From: Bacteroidota bacterium
GTDB taxonomy: Bacteria; Bacteroidota; Bacteroidia; AKYH767-A; 2013-40CM-41-45
DNA: 64,000 nt
Reading direction: 5' to 3'
Assembly: GCA_016708785.1 (NCBI GenBank)
Contig: JADJFC010000010.1
Coordinates: 1 to 64,000, forward strand
Shown here: piece after piece, positions 18,701 through 27,123 of the stretch
How the letters are laid out: every line of letters starts with the position of its first letter
Numbering within the stretch: position 1 is the first letter of the stretch
The notes under the pieces: model-generated
The model's database searches: none
The model's input: only the letters and a program-made list of their open reading frames with translations
Told to the model about the DNA's origin: nothing
Program-made: the position numbers and the translations under genes

Positions 18701-19267
18701 TTATTTTGATGGCAATAATACTTCGTCGATCACATGAATGATTCCATTGGTTGCTTGAATTGATGCTACTATGGTTGCTTTATCATTGATCATGATCTTT
18801 CCATCTTTTTTCGTGATCTTAATATTTCCTCCATTTACCTGGCCAATCGTTTGACCGTCAGTAAAAGCTTCCGGCTGATATACACCAACTGAAACATGAT
18901 ACTGAAGAATGTCCTGAAGCGTTTCCTTTTGTTCAGGCTTAACTAAACCCTCCACTGTTCCCGGAGGAAGTTTATCAAATGCCGCATTCGTTGGTGCGAA
19001 GACCGTAAATGGTCCGGCATTACTCAAAACATCTACTAACTCCGCCGCTTTTACAGCAGCAACAAGAGTAGTATGATCTGGGCTGCCTATAGCTACTTGA
19101 ACAACATTCTTTGCAGAAACATCGTCTTGTACACCCGATTGTCCTACTACATTTTGATCTGTTTCAGCCGGTGTTGTAGTTCCTGAATTCTCCTGGCCTG
19201 AATTACTACAGGAAAAAGAAGCAAATAATACGAATGCTCCTAAAACAAATTTTGTGATCTTTTGCAT
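18701..19267 (-). CDS. Fasciclin-domain lipoprotein
   Basis: 188 residues. Signal peptide with lipobox FSCSN (C20), then a Thr/Gln-rich linker to about 50. A FAS1 domain follows: DHTTLVAAVKAAELVDVLSN, GPFTVFAPTNAAFDKLPPG (H1 motif), VEGLVKPEQKETLQDILQYH, then VNGGNIKITKKDGKIMIND and ATNGIIHVIDEVLLP (H2 motif). Secreted or surface adhesion-like proteins of this type are common in Bacteroidota. A perfect 18-bp palindrome with the TATGA-N6-TCATA motif lies 63 bp upstream, putting this gene in the proposed nitrogen-oxide regulon although its role there is unknown. Confidence 0.9.
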   Translation of the reverse strand: MQKITKFVLGAFVLFASFSCSNSGQENSGTTTPAETDQNVVGQSGVQDDVSAKNVVQVAIGSPDHTTLVAAVKAAELVDVLSNAGPFTVFAPTNAAFDKLPPGTVEGLVKPEQKETLQDILQYHVSVGVYQPEAFTDGQTIGQVNGGNIKITKKDGKIMINDKATIVASIQATNGIIHVIDEVLLPSK

Positions 19268-19329
19268 AGTGGTTTATGATTATCAATTATGATTATAAAT
19301 ATAAAAGTAAACGACCCTTCACGAACCGT

Positions 19330-19347
19330 TTATGATTGCAATCATAA
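19330..19347. promoter_or_regulatory. 18-bp palindrome TTATGATTGCAATCATAA (Crp/Fnr-type operator candidate)
   Basis: It reads the same on both strands. Within it TATGA-TTGCAA-TCATA (19331-19346) matches the motif of this window. It lies 64 bp before the fasciclin start on the minus strand. Confidence 0.6.
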
Positions 19348-19458
19348 GTGATTTCATTCATATTTTTTCAAATTTCATACTAACAAATGACAAGTGATAA
19401 ACTGCGGAAAGTCATGTTTGTTTTATTACTTTCAGCTAAAGCTAACGGTAATAAAAAG

Positions 19459-19548
19459 ATCTGCGCCAAATCTGCGAGATCTGCGAGATCTGCGGGAAAT
19501 ATTTCCTTATGTTCTTTCTTCCGCAGATCTCGCAGATTTGGCGCAGAT
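19459..19548. repeat. Palindromic CTGCG repeat element with unequal arms
   Basis: Left arm 19459-19496 (ATCTGCGCCAAATCTGCG, then further CTGCG units) pairs with the right arm 19519-19548 (TTCCGCAGATCTCGCAGATT and on). The left arm has one extra 9-bp unit ATCTGCGAG, a sign of slippage. The element ends 2 bp before the stop codon of the response-regulator kinase (19550). Small ORFs across it have no coding support. Confidence 0.8.
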
Positions 19549-19549
19549 A

Positions 19550-20635
19550 TCATTTTACAACCGGAACCTTCAAAACAACAGTCGTTCCTTTCATTGGAAT
19601 ACTTTCTATTTTCAATGACCCTGATATCATTGTTGATCGCTCACGCATTCCTACTAGTCCAAGTGTATGCTTAGTATTTACATCGGCCTGATCAAAACCT
19701 TTTCCATTATCATGAATATTCAATATATAACTATTTCCATCGGAAAAAAGTCCTGTCGTCACTCTTGTCGCTTCCGAATGACGAATAACATTTGTAAGCG
19801 TTTCCTGATAAATCCTGAAAATATTTGTAACAATTTCCTTATTTAATATTGCGTCATCAATTTCAGAATAAAAAGAACATCTGATTCCTGACCGCTTTTG
19901 AAATTCCATACTTTGCCATTCAAGTGCTGCATTCAATCCAAGGTCGTCAAGAATTCCCGGCCGCAGTTCATATGCAATCTTTCTTACTGATTTGACCGTA
20001 TCATCGATCATCTGATTTACATCCTTAAATTTATTGACTATCTCTTCTTCCTGCGGGTCAATCTTTTTCCTGATCCACGACACATCCATTTTTAATCCTG
20101 TGAGAAGCTGTCCCAATTCATCGTGAATTTCACGAGAAATTGTTGTGCGTTCTTCTTCTCTGATCTTCTGTAGATGAGAAGCCAATTCCCTTAACTCTTG
20201 TTTTGTGGCAATTAATTCAGCATTACTCTTATTCAGTCGTGTTATGATTGATTGTCTTTCAGTTGAGAATCGAATTACTTTATCAAGTTCCTTACTTGTG
20301 CTTTCGCCCTTTATTAAATAATCCTGCGCCCCTTCTCTCAATGCACTTAAAGCAATATGTTCATCTGACATTCCTGTCAGGATCACGATAACACTATTTG
20401 GAAATTTTTTTCTTACTTCACTAACCGTTTCGACTCCGTCACTATCAGGTAATGTAAGATCAAGCAATACCAGTGATATGTCCGTTCCCGGAACATCAAT
20501 TTCAAATGCCTCCTTTAAATTGGACAAAACCAATAATGATTCCATAGGAATATCGATTTCTTTCAACATCTCCAAGATCAATCTCACATCGCCTGCATTA
20601 TCCTCGATCAATAAAATTTTAATAACCTTCTCCAT
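19550..20635 (-). CDS. Response regulator receiver fused to histidine kinase (HisKA_3 type)
   Basis: 361 residues. The N-terminal receiver (1-120) has the acidic pair IEDNAGD, phospho-acceptor Asp in LVLLDLTLPDSDG, Thr in VILTG and Lys in YLIKG. A coiled linker follows, then a NarQ/LiaS-type kinase: REEERTTISREIHDELGQLL (phospho-His in EIHDELG), RKIAYELRPGILDDLGLNAA, and ATPase boxes IYQETLTNVIRHSEA and DNGKGFD ... LGLVGMRER. This would be a kinase whose activity is set by its own receiver, downstream of the PAS kinase two genes upstream. It starts 41 bp after the response regulator gene. No DNA-binding domain. Confidence 0.9.
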   Translation of the reverse strand: MEKVIKILLIEDNAGDVRLILEMLKEIDIPMESLLVLSNLKEAFEIDVPGTDISLVLLDLTLPDSDGVETVSEVRKKFPNSVIVILTGMSDEHIALSALREGAQDYLIKGESTSKELDKVIRFSTERQSIITRLNKSNAELIATKQELRELASHLQKIREEERTTISREIHDELGQLLTGLKMDVSWIRKKIDPQEEEIVNKFKDVNQMIDDTVKSVRKIAYELRPGILDDLGLNAALEWQSMEFQKRSGIRCSFYSEIDDAILNKEIVTNIFRIYQETLTNVIRHSEATRVTTGLFSDGNSYILNIHDNGKGFDQADVNTKHTLGLVGMRERSTMISGSLKIESIPMKGTTVVLKVPVVK

Positions 20636-20675
20636 TTGAAATCCCTCAATTACACTTTTTTAGATCATGCTTCTA

Positions 20676-21107
20676 TTATACTCTTGATGGCAACTTTACT
20701 ATAGTAAACCAAAAATCTTCTATGCATTTTACAACATTCATAAATGAATCATACTCTACCGGTTTTGAAACAAAACAATTTACATGCATAGAATAACTTG
20801 TTATGATATCATGTTCAGCTTGAGATGTAGTCAAAACGATGACCGGGATCAATTTCAAATGCTCGTCACTCTTGATTTTTTCAAGGACTTCAAAGCCATT
20901 CATCTTTGGTAAATTCAAGTCAAGCAAAACCAGATCAGGTGTTGATGCATCCTTAAATTTTCCTTTCTTATTAAGAAAATCCATAGCCTCGAAACCATCC
21001 GATGCAACGTGGAGGGTGTTACTAATCCTTCCTTCATTCAAAGCTTCCTGAGTTAGACGAACATCGCCAGGATTATCTTCTACTAAAAGAATGTCGACTG
21101 CTTTCAT
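20676..21107 (-). CDS. Single-domain response regulator (Rcp1-like)
   Basis: 143 residues, receiver only. ILLVEDNPGDVRLTQEALNE is the typical Rcp1-type start. The phospho-Asp is in LVLLDLNLPKMNGFEVL, followed by VIVLTTSQ and the conserved Lys in FVSKPVEYDSF. It begins 4 bp before the end of the PAS kinase gene (ATGA overlap), so it is very likely co-translated and is its phosphate acceptor. It may pass phosphate to the fused kinase that follows. Confidence 0.92.
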   Translation of the reverse strand: MKAVDILLVEDNPGDVRLTQEALNEGRISNTLHVASDGFEAMDFLNKKGKFKDASTPDLVLLDLNLPKMNGFEVLEKIKSDEHLKLIPVIVLTTSQAEHDIITSYSMHVNCFVSKPVEYDSFMNVVKCIEDFWFTIVKLPSRV

Positions 21108-23947
21108 TCGTTTTTGTTTTTAATAGTGAAATAAAATATTGTCCCTTTTCCCGGTTCGGATTCAAACCAAATTGAGCCGCCATGTCGCTCAACGATCTTT
21201 TTAACTATTGCCAATCCTATTCCGGTACCATTAAACTTTGATTTACTATTCAATTGTCTGAAGATAATAAATACTTTGTCATGATACATCTTATCGATTC
21301 CAATTCCATTGTCTTCGACTGAAAAAAGCCATTCGCCTTCTTTCTTTACCGAAGAAATTTTTATTTCAGGAGTACTTCCGTTAGCTTGAAATTTTAAAGC
21401 ATTTGCAATCAGATTCTGAAATACTTGAATCATTTGCGTTTTATCGGCAGCAATTGTCGGCATTTCTCCCATTACGATCTTTGCATTCTTTTCTTCTATG
21501 TTTGTTTTCAAGTTAACCAATACCTCAGTGATCAAAGAACTTATATTCACCTGAGAAATCGGGGTTGCTTTATTCAACTTGGAATAATTGAGCAGGTCGT
21601 TGATCAACTGTTTCATTCTAGTAGCGCCATCAACTGCAAAATCAATGAACTCATCTGCATCGCTATCGAGCTTACCCTTATATCGTTGTGAAAGCAATTG
21701 CACATAACTTCCAACCATTCGCAATGGCTCTTGTAAATCGTGTGAGGCGATATAAGCAAATTGTTCCAGCTCCCTATTTGACCGTTCTAATTCTGCTACA
21801 TACTTCTTCTCCTTTTCCTCGGCGTGCTTTAGGTCTGTCATATTAATCATGGAGCCAATCATTCGTATTGCTTTTCCTTCTGAATCTCTAATAATTGATC
21901 CTCGATCTAAAATAAAAAACACTTTTCCTTCAGATCCTTTATAGCGGTATTCGTCAGACCAAAACTTCTCGCCGTCTTCTACCGCTTTATCTAATTTAGC
22001 GATTACTCGGCCCCTGTCTGCATCATGCAATCCGTTAATCCATGTCTCTATAGTTTGTGGCAGTTCACTATCTAATTCAAACAAAGAATAAAAATTATCA
22101 TTCCACCAAATTTCATTTGTTACAAGATTCCAATCCCATACTACATCATGTGTTGCTTTTGAAACTATTGAAAACCGTTCATTCATTTCAATAGCAGTGT
22201 CACGCGATCTCTTTTTATCTGATATGTCCCTGTGGTTCGCTACTATCGCCTTTACATTTTCATCATTCAATAAATTCACAACATCGCCTTCTACCCAGAT
22301 ATAATGCCCATCTACATGCCTGAATCTGTTTAAGCGATGTAATACTTTTCCCGGGTTAGCCAAGAGTTCTTGAAAAACCAACTTCGATTCCTCAACTTGG
22401 TCGGGATGCATGATCTCTGTATTTGTCCGGCCAATCATATAGTCAACAGGAAATCCTGTTGCTCTCTCAAATGCAGGACTCACATAAATAACTTTTCCCT
22501 TTTCATCCACAAGAGAAATAATATCTTCCGCCTTATCAACTAATGTCCTGAATCGCTTTTCGTTTTTTTCAAGTTCTCTTTCTGCATCTTTGATCTCTGA
22601 AATGTCTTTGAAGTTAGTAAGCAAGCCGCCAATATTTGGTTCATGGAACAAATTAGTAACTATACCATCCAACCAGATGTATCTTCCATCTTTGTGTTGT
22701 GTTCTTAATGAAATCTTAAATGGTGCTCCCGGATTTGCCATAGCAAAATTAAAAACCTTGAGCGCTTTTTCTCTATCATCAGGATGAATACGTTCAAATG
22801 CAGAAATATTCTCCACATCTTCAAAGGACCATCCTGTGATCCTTTCTGCTGATGGACTTCTGTAAATGGTCTTACTTTGCTTATCGACAATTGCAATGAT
22901 ACTGTCATTGTTTTCAATCAAAAATTTAAATCGTTGCTCTCTTTGATAAACTTCTTTGGTTCGGTCTTGAACAAGTTTTTCTAATTCAGTATTCAATCTC
23001 AATAATTCCGCTTCTGTTTTTTTAATTGGAGTAATATCTTTCACAAGAACTAAGTTGCCGATAACTTTTCCTTCATCGGTTTTGATCATAGACCCTGAAG
23101 CCATTACATTCAATGGTTCTCCGGTTTTTGTATGATAGGTTATTTCTCCATGCCAATACCCCTTTTGCTCATAGGAGATTATGGACTCCTCGCGACTAGC
23201 TGACCCAAAATCAATTTTAAGTAAGCTATCGACATGCTTTCCGATAACCTCTTCTCGAGTCCATCCAAATACCCTTTCTGCAGCATCGTTCCAATCATTT
23301 ATTAAATAATTCACGTCGGAACTTATAATCGGATCCTGAATATTACTTGCTAATGATGCAAGAAATTTAATTCTTTCATCTCTTCTTTTTTCTTCTGTAT
23401 AATCGTACGCGACTAAAATAAATCCGACAGGGATTTTATTTTTATTTCTAAGGATATTGACTACAACCCTTGACCAGAACTCATCACCATTTTTTCGAAC
23501 CCGCCAACATTCTTTTGATGCCTCTCCATTCTTTAAAGCATCTTTCAAAATTTTGTTAAACAGATCAGATGCTCTGTCGTCGGAAGAATGAAAAATTGAA
23601 GCATTCTTTTCTAACACTTCTTCCACTGAATACTTATGCAACAATTCTGCGCCTTTATTCCAGCTTTTGATATTTCCATCGATACCGAGTCTGATCACAG
23701 CATATTCTTCGATCTGCTCTATCATTTGAAAATAGGGGTCGTCGATTCTTTCTTCTTGTCCCGATTTAAATTCAGCAGACTTTGCTCCTTTTTTCTGTAA
23801 AAAATCAGTTAATATAAATGCAAGAGCAAAGGATGACAATGCAATAGTAACAATTTGAATTTCATTTTCACTTCCAAAAACTATGTTCGCTGCTGCAATA
23901 ATAAGAGCAGACAAAAACAAATACAAATATATACCCGTCCACTTCAT
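21104..23947 (-). CDS. Membrane-bound multi-PAS sensor histidine kinase
   Basis: 947 residues. Two N-terminal membrane spans (LYLFLSALIIAAANIVF and IQIVTIALSSFALAFIL) are followed by five PAS/PAC units, for example KSWNKGAELLHKYSVEE, INDWNDAAERVFGWTREEVI, IYRSPSAERITGWSFEDVE, VSPAFERATGFPVDYMIGR and DWNLVTNEIWWND. A HisKA dimer has the phospho-His in IASHDLQEPLRMVGSYVQL, and the HATPase has NLIANALKFQA, DNGIGIDKMYHDKVF and GTGIGLAIVKKIVERHGG. Phosphate probably flows to the Rcp1-like regulator that overlaps it. PAS domains often bind heme, flavin or small ligands; no ligand can be named from sequence alone. Confidence 0.92.
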   Translation of the reverse strand: MKWTGIYLYLFLSALIIAAANIVFGSENEIQIVTIALSSFALAFILTDFLQKKGAKSAEFKSGQEERIDDPYFQMIEQIEEYAVIRLGIDGNIKSWNKGAELLHKYSVEEVLEKNASIFHSSDDRASDLFNKILKDALKNGEASKECWRVRKNGDEFWSRVVVNILRNKNKIPVGFILVAYDYTEEKRRDERIKFLASLASNIQDPIISSDVNYLINDWNDAAERVFGWTREEVIGKHVDSLLKIDFGSASREESIISYEQKGYWHGEITYHTKTGEPLNVMASGSMIKTDEGKVIGNLVLVKDITPIKKTEAELLRLNTELEKLVQDRTKEVYQREQRFKFLIENNDSIIAIVDKQSKTIYRSPSAERITGWSFEDVENISAFERIHPDDREKALKVFNFAMANPGAPFKISLRTQHKDGRYIWLDGIVTNLFHEPNIGGLLTNFKDISEIKDAERELEKNEKRFRTLVDKAEDIISLVDEKGKVIYVSPAFERATGFPVDYMIGRTNTEIMHPDQVEESKLVFQELLANPGKVLHRLNRFRHVDGHYIWVEGDVVNLLNDENVKAIVANHRDISDKKRSRDTAIEMNERFSIVSKATHDVVWDWNLVTNEIWWNDNFYSLFELDSELPQTIETWINGLHDADRGRVIAKLDKAVEDGEKFWSDEYRYKGSEGKVFFILDRGSIIRDSEGKAIRMIGSMINMTDLKHAEEKEKKYVAELERSNRELEQFAYIASHDLQEPLRMVGSYVQLLSQRYKGKLDSDADEFIDFAVDGATRMKQLINDLLNYSKLNKATPISQVNISSLITEVLVNLKTNIEEKNAKIVMGEMPTIAADKTQMIQVFQNLIANALKFQANGSTPEIKISSVKKEGEWLFSVEDNGIGIDKMYHDKVFIIFRQLNSKSKFNGTGIGLAIVKKIVERHGGSIWFESEPGKGTIFYFTIKNKNE

Positions 23948-24099
23948 AAATAAAATCTATTTAATTTCCACCTAATCAAAGTTGACTACATTGACATATT
24001 GCAAATTAATAAAATTTCATTAACCGGCTAAATAAATATGGAAATCTTTTAAAGTGGAGTTTCTATTCTCAAAAATGTTCTTAAATTTTAATAAAAAAC

Positions 24100-24122
24100 G
24101 GCGCAGAAATTAATTCTGCGCC
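24100..24122 (-). terminator. Intrinsic terminator of the DinB gene
   Basis: GGCGCAGAA (24100-24108) pairs with TTCTGCGCC (24114-24122). On the minus strand the hairpin is followed by GTTTTTTATT. It lies 24 bp after the DinB stop. The stem also contains the GCGCAGA word of the repeat family. Confidence 0.75.
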
Positions 24123-24145
24123 TTAAATCAATGACTATTTTTTTA

Positions 24146-24649
24146 TTACATCATTTGTTGATCATCAGCACTTGGGCCATAAACTCCGGGAATCGGAATG
24201 TCAAGTAACCGTAAATATACTCCTAGTTGAGCACGGTGATGAACCATTTGGCAAAATGCATGACGAATTGTTTCAAGTTTAGTGTGTCTAACATAAATAA
24301 CAGATCCATTTCGCAATGTCCAGAACTCTTCCAATATTTTTTCATTGGCATTGTCAAAGTCCTTCATTGCCTTTTCTACATTCTTATTAAAATATGCGAC
24401 AAGTTCATCACCGGTAGTGCAATCTTTAGGATTGTATGGACTTGTGGCAAAATCCAATTCGTCTGTAGTGAGCCCAAGTGAGATCCAGGTTGGTAAATCT
24501 GCAATATGAATGGCAAGGTCCTGCATTTTCATACTCCTTGGATGTGGCTTCCATGCCAGTTTGTCTGACGGAACAAGGGCAAGCATTTTACGAGTTCCAA
24601 CCGCTTCTGATTCCAGTTCTTTTTTGAATGATTCGATAAAAGTGATCAT
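24146..24649 (-). CDS. DinB-family protein
   Basis: 167 residues in a four-helix DinB/YfiT-like fold. Metal-binding histidines are probably those in QDLAIHIADLPTWI and CQMVHHRAQLGVYLRLLDIP. The centre has KNVEKAMKDFDNANEKILEE. Many relatives are metal-dependent thiol transferases or of unknown role. It is followed by a terminator. It belongs to a minus-strand set with the YdeI-like and WYL genes but is separated by 85 bp. Confidence 0.8.
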   Translation of the reverse strand: MITFIESFKKELESEAVGTRKMLALVPSDKLAWKPHPRSMKMQDLAIHIADLPTWISLGLTTDELDFATSPYNPKDCTTGDELVAYFNKNVEKAMKDFDNANEKILEEFWTLRNGSVIYVRHTKLETIRHAFCQMVHHRAQLGVYLRLLDIPIPGVYGPSADDQQMM

Positions 24650-24734
24650 AGATTATGTGTTTTTATTTTCGGTAAAGAAAATGTACGGTAGTGACAACGG
24701 TATGTCAGCAGGAAAAAATAAAAAGCAATTTCTT

Positions 24735-25214
24735 CTAAATCTCGTGCATCTTCTTGCCAAGCAAAAGTTTATCTATCATCTTTACAATTCTATTTGCTTT
24801 CGTGTCTTCCTGTTTTGCGGAATAAACCCAATTCAGGTAAAGTCTTTTTTCGCTCTGAGTCAGACTTTCATAAAATTCCATCGCTTCCGGGTATTCATTG
24901 AGGCAGTCGATCAATTCCTGAGGTATCACTAATAGACTTGCATCTAAATAGAGTTTGACATGAACAAGGTCACCGGCCTCCTTTTTAATTTTCTTCCGAA
25001 TCTCCGCTTTTACCGGCAAGAATAGATTACCGTTTCCCATTGGCATCAGGTTGTATTGCTTTATTTCATAACTGTCGATGTAGCCTTTGACTCGAACCAT
25101 ACCAAAATGTGCCTTGTGATCAGGACTGATCTCTTTGATCTCTATATAGGACCATCCTCCTTTTCCTGACATTCTTTGCATCAGATACTTTTTATCTACC
25201 AACGCCTTTTTCAT
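24735..25214 (-). CDS. YdeI/DUF1905-like protein
   Basis: 159 residues. The N-terminal half (KALVDKKYLMQRMSGKGGWS, FGMVRVKGYIDSYEIKQYNL, GNGNLFLPVKAEIRKKI) is the DUF1905 barrel. The C-terminal half (YPEAMEFYESLTQSEKRLYL) is a YdeI bacteriocin-resistance-like helical segment. It overlaps the WYL regulator end by 4 bp (25211-25214), so it is co-expressed with it. The function is not established. Confidence 0.75.
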   Translation of the reverse strand: MKKALVDKKYLMQRMSGKGGWSYIEIKEISPDHKAHFGMVRVKGYIDSYEIKQYNLMPMGNGNLFLPVKAEIRKKIKKEAGDLVHVKLYLDASLLVIPQELIDCLNEYPEAMEFYESLTQSEKRLYLNWVYSAKQEDTKANRIVKMIDKLLLGKKMHEI

Positions 25215-26154
25215 TGCTGCACTTTTTTAAGAATTTCAGACGCAAGTTCTTTTACTCGCTTCACCAATAGCGGCGGTTTAATGATTTTTGTAACATCGCC
25301 TATCATCAAATACCAGCGTGCAAATCCTTCGATGGATTCCGTTAGAAATGTCATTCTCACTACATCACTCAAAACCTCTTGCGAAATAAAACCGTTGTAA
25401 TATTTCTGATCGCCAATATGTCGATACTTATCCCTTTTCACTTCAATGATAACTTCTGTAAGTTGTTGCTCACTGCTGAACTTATTCAAGAATGTTTTAA
25501 TTCCGGATGCGTTTTTCCGATCTTCTCTTCCTTATTTTCGATCTTTTGTATTCGATCCAATCTAAAGTCACGATAGTCTTTTCTGAGTCTACAATAGGCA
25601 ATCATATGCCAATGCTGCCCTTGATGAAATACACCAACGGGTTCAACTATTCGTGATGATAATTCCAAAGAATGATTAGCAAGATACTTAATCGATAAAG
25701 CAGTCCGGCTTTCAATGCCGGCCATAATTTTTCCTAATGGCGTACTGTTTACATCGGGTACATAAGAATTCGGCAATACTGTAATTCTGCCACCAACTCG
25801 TTCAATAGATTCCTTTTCTGAATTACGAAGTACAGCTTTTACTTTGAAAAGTGCCGATTGATAATCTTTGTTAATTGAATAATCTGAAAAGCGATCCATC
25901 AATTTTTCAGCGGTGATAAATGACAAGGCTTCTTCCTTTGAAAAAACAACCGGTGGAAGGCGATACCCTTCCATCATCGAATAACCAACTCCGGCTTCGC
26001 TTACTATCGGCACCCCTGCTTCTTCTAATGAACGAATGTCCCGATAAACAGTTCGTAGACTGATCTCAAAACGGTCAGCAATTTCCTGAGCAGTTACAAT
26101 TTTTTTACTTTGCAACTGTATAAGTATTGCTGTTATTCGGTCGAAGCGTGTCAT
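25211..26154 (-). CDS. WYL-domain HTH transcriptional regulator, frame broken near 25490
   Basis: About 314 residues. The DeoR-type winged HTH (MTRFDRITAILIQLQSKKIV, AQEIADRFEISLRTVYRDIR) starts at 26154; an upstream in-frame start adds eight residues without support. The WYL module follows (IVEPVGVFHQGQHWHMIAYC, KDYRDFRLDRIQKI). As written it stops after THPELKHS. One extra A in AAAA gives PELKTFLNKFSSEQQLTEVI, and the C-terminal extension RDKYRHIGDQKYYNGFISQE runs to 25211. WYL regulators bind a ligand, often in defence or stress. It is the first gene before the YdeI-like gene. Confidence 0.82.
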
Positions 26155-26281
26155 TTTTTCGGAAACGAAAATATGCAAATTATTTCGCTAACCAATTGAA
26201 TACTGGAATTAGATTATACAAAATGCCGGAACTTGATCTTTTTTTCTTGCATTCGATTTTATTTTAGCTACTTTAGTAGTC

Positions 26282-27121
26282 ATGCAATTCAAAACTCTAG
26301 AGAATACTTCGATTGCTGAGCTGCTTCATGTCTTTAATGAAGCCTTTTCTGACTATCCGATACCAATGCATCTTACAAAAGAGCAATTGATCAATAAATT
26401 TGTTGCGGAAAGTATAAAAAAAGAATATTCAGCAGGAGCATTTGAAGGGGATAAACTTGTTGGGTTTATTTTACATGGCATAGGTGTTTTCGACAGAAAC
26501 AAAATTGCTTACAATGCAGGAACCGGTGTGATCCCATCTAAACGCGGAAATAAAATAACTTCACAACTGTATGAATTTATTCTTCCAATTCTAAAAAACA
26601 ACCAGATAAATAAAGTTCGGCTTGAAGTACTTTCAGAAAATTCTCCTGCAATTAACACCTACACTTCTATTGGATTTCAAAAGAAGAGAATCCTGAATTG
26701 TTACAAAGGATCGTTGGCTGAATTAAAATCTGATGCAGATTCTTCCGTCCAGTATCTCTATCAGCCGGATTGGAAATTACTGCAATCATTCTGGGACTGG
26801 ACTCCTTCCTGGCAAAATTCAATTTCTGCAGTAAATAATTCGTGGTCACAGCTTGATACTATTGGACTTTTCGCCAATGATAAATTGGTTGGCTATATCG
26901 TATTCAATCCAAAGATCAATCGGATACTTCAATTCAGCATTGACAAATCACAAAGGAAAAATGGATTTGGGAAACAGCTTCTGAATTATTTTGCACTGAA
27001 TAAAAGCAAAACCGTTTCTATTCTAAATGTTGATGACAATTCTATTGAAACGAATTCCTTTTTTCTCTCATCAGGATTAAACTTATTCGCGAAGCAAGAT
27101 GAAATGGAAATGGAAATTTGA
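26282..27121 (+). CDS. Tandem GNAT acetyltransferase
   Basis: 279 residues with two GNAT-like halves. The first has AYNAGTGVIPSKRGNKITSQ and SENSPAINTYTSIGFQKKR, the usual acetyl-CoA loop and Asn-containing end. The second has DKLVGYIVFNPKINRILQF then KSQRKNGFGKQLLNYFA. Two halves suggest a pseudo-dimer. The gene is alone on the plus strand between minus-strand genes, and its end lies 2 bp before that of the convergent gene. The substrate is unknown. Confidence 0.8.
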   Translation: MQFKTLENTSIAELLHVFNEAFSDYPIPMHLTKEQLINKFVAESIKKEYSAGAFEGDKLVGFILHGIGVFDRNKIAYNAGTGVIPSKRGNKITSQLYEFILPILKNNQINKVRLEVLSENSPAINTYTSIGFQKKRILNCYKGSLAELKSDADSSVQYLYQPDWKLLQSFWDWTPSWQNSISAVNNSWSQLDTIGLFANDKLVGYIVFNPKINRILQFSIDKSQRKNGFGKQLLNYFALNKSKTVSILNVDDNSIETNSFFLSSGLNLFAKQDEMEMEI

Positions 27122-27123
27122 AT

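Noticed and set aside
19387..19691. Three overlapping plus-strand ORFs of 60-95 residues
   Set aside because: They translate the CTGCG repeat and the antisense of the kinase gene; no start signals or domain.
26282..27121. Two separate GNAT genes
   Set aside because: One uninterrupted frame covers both halves with no start signal between them.
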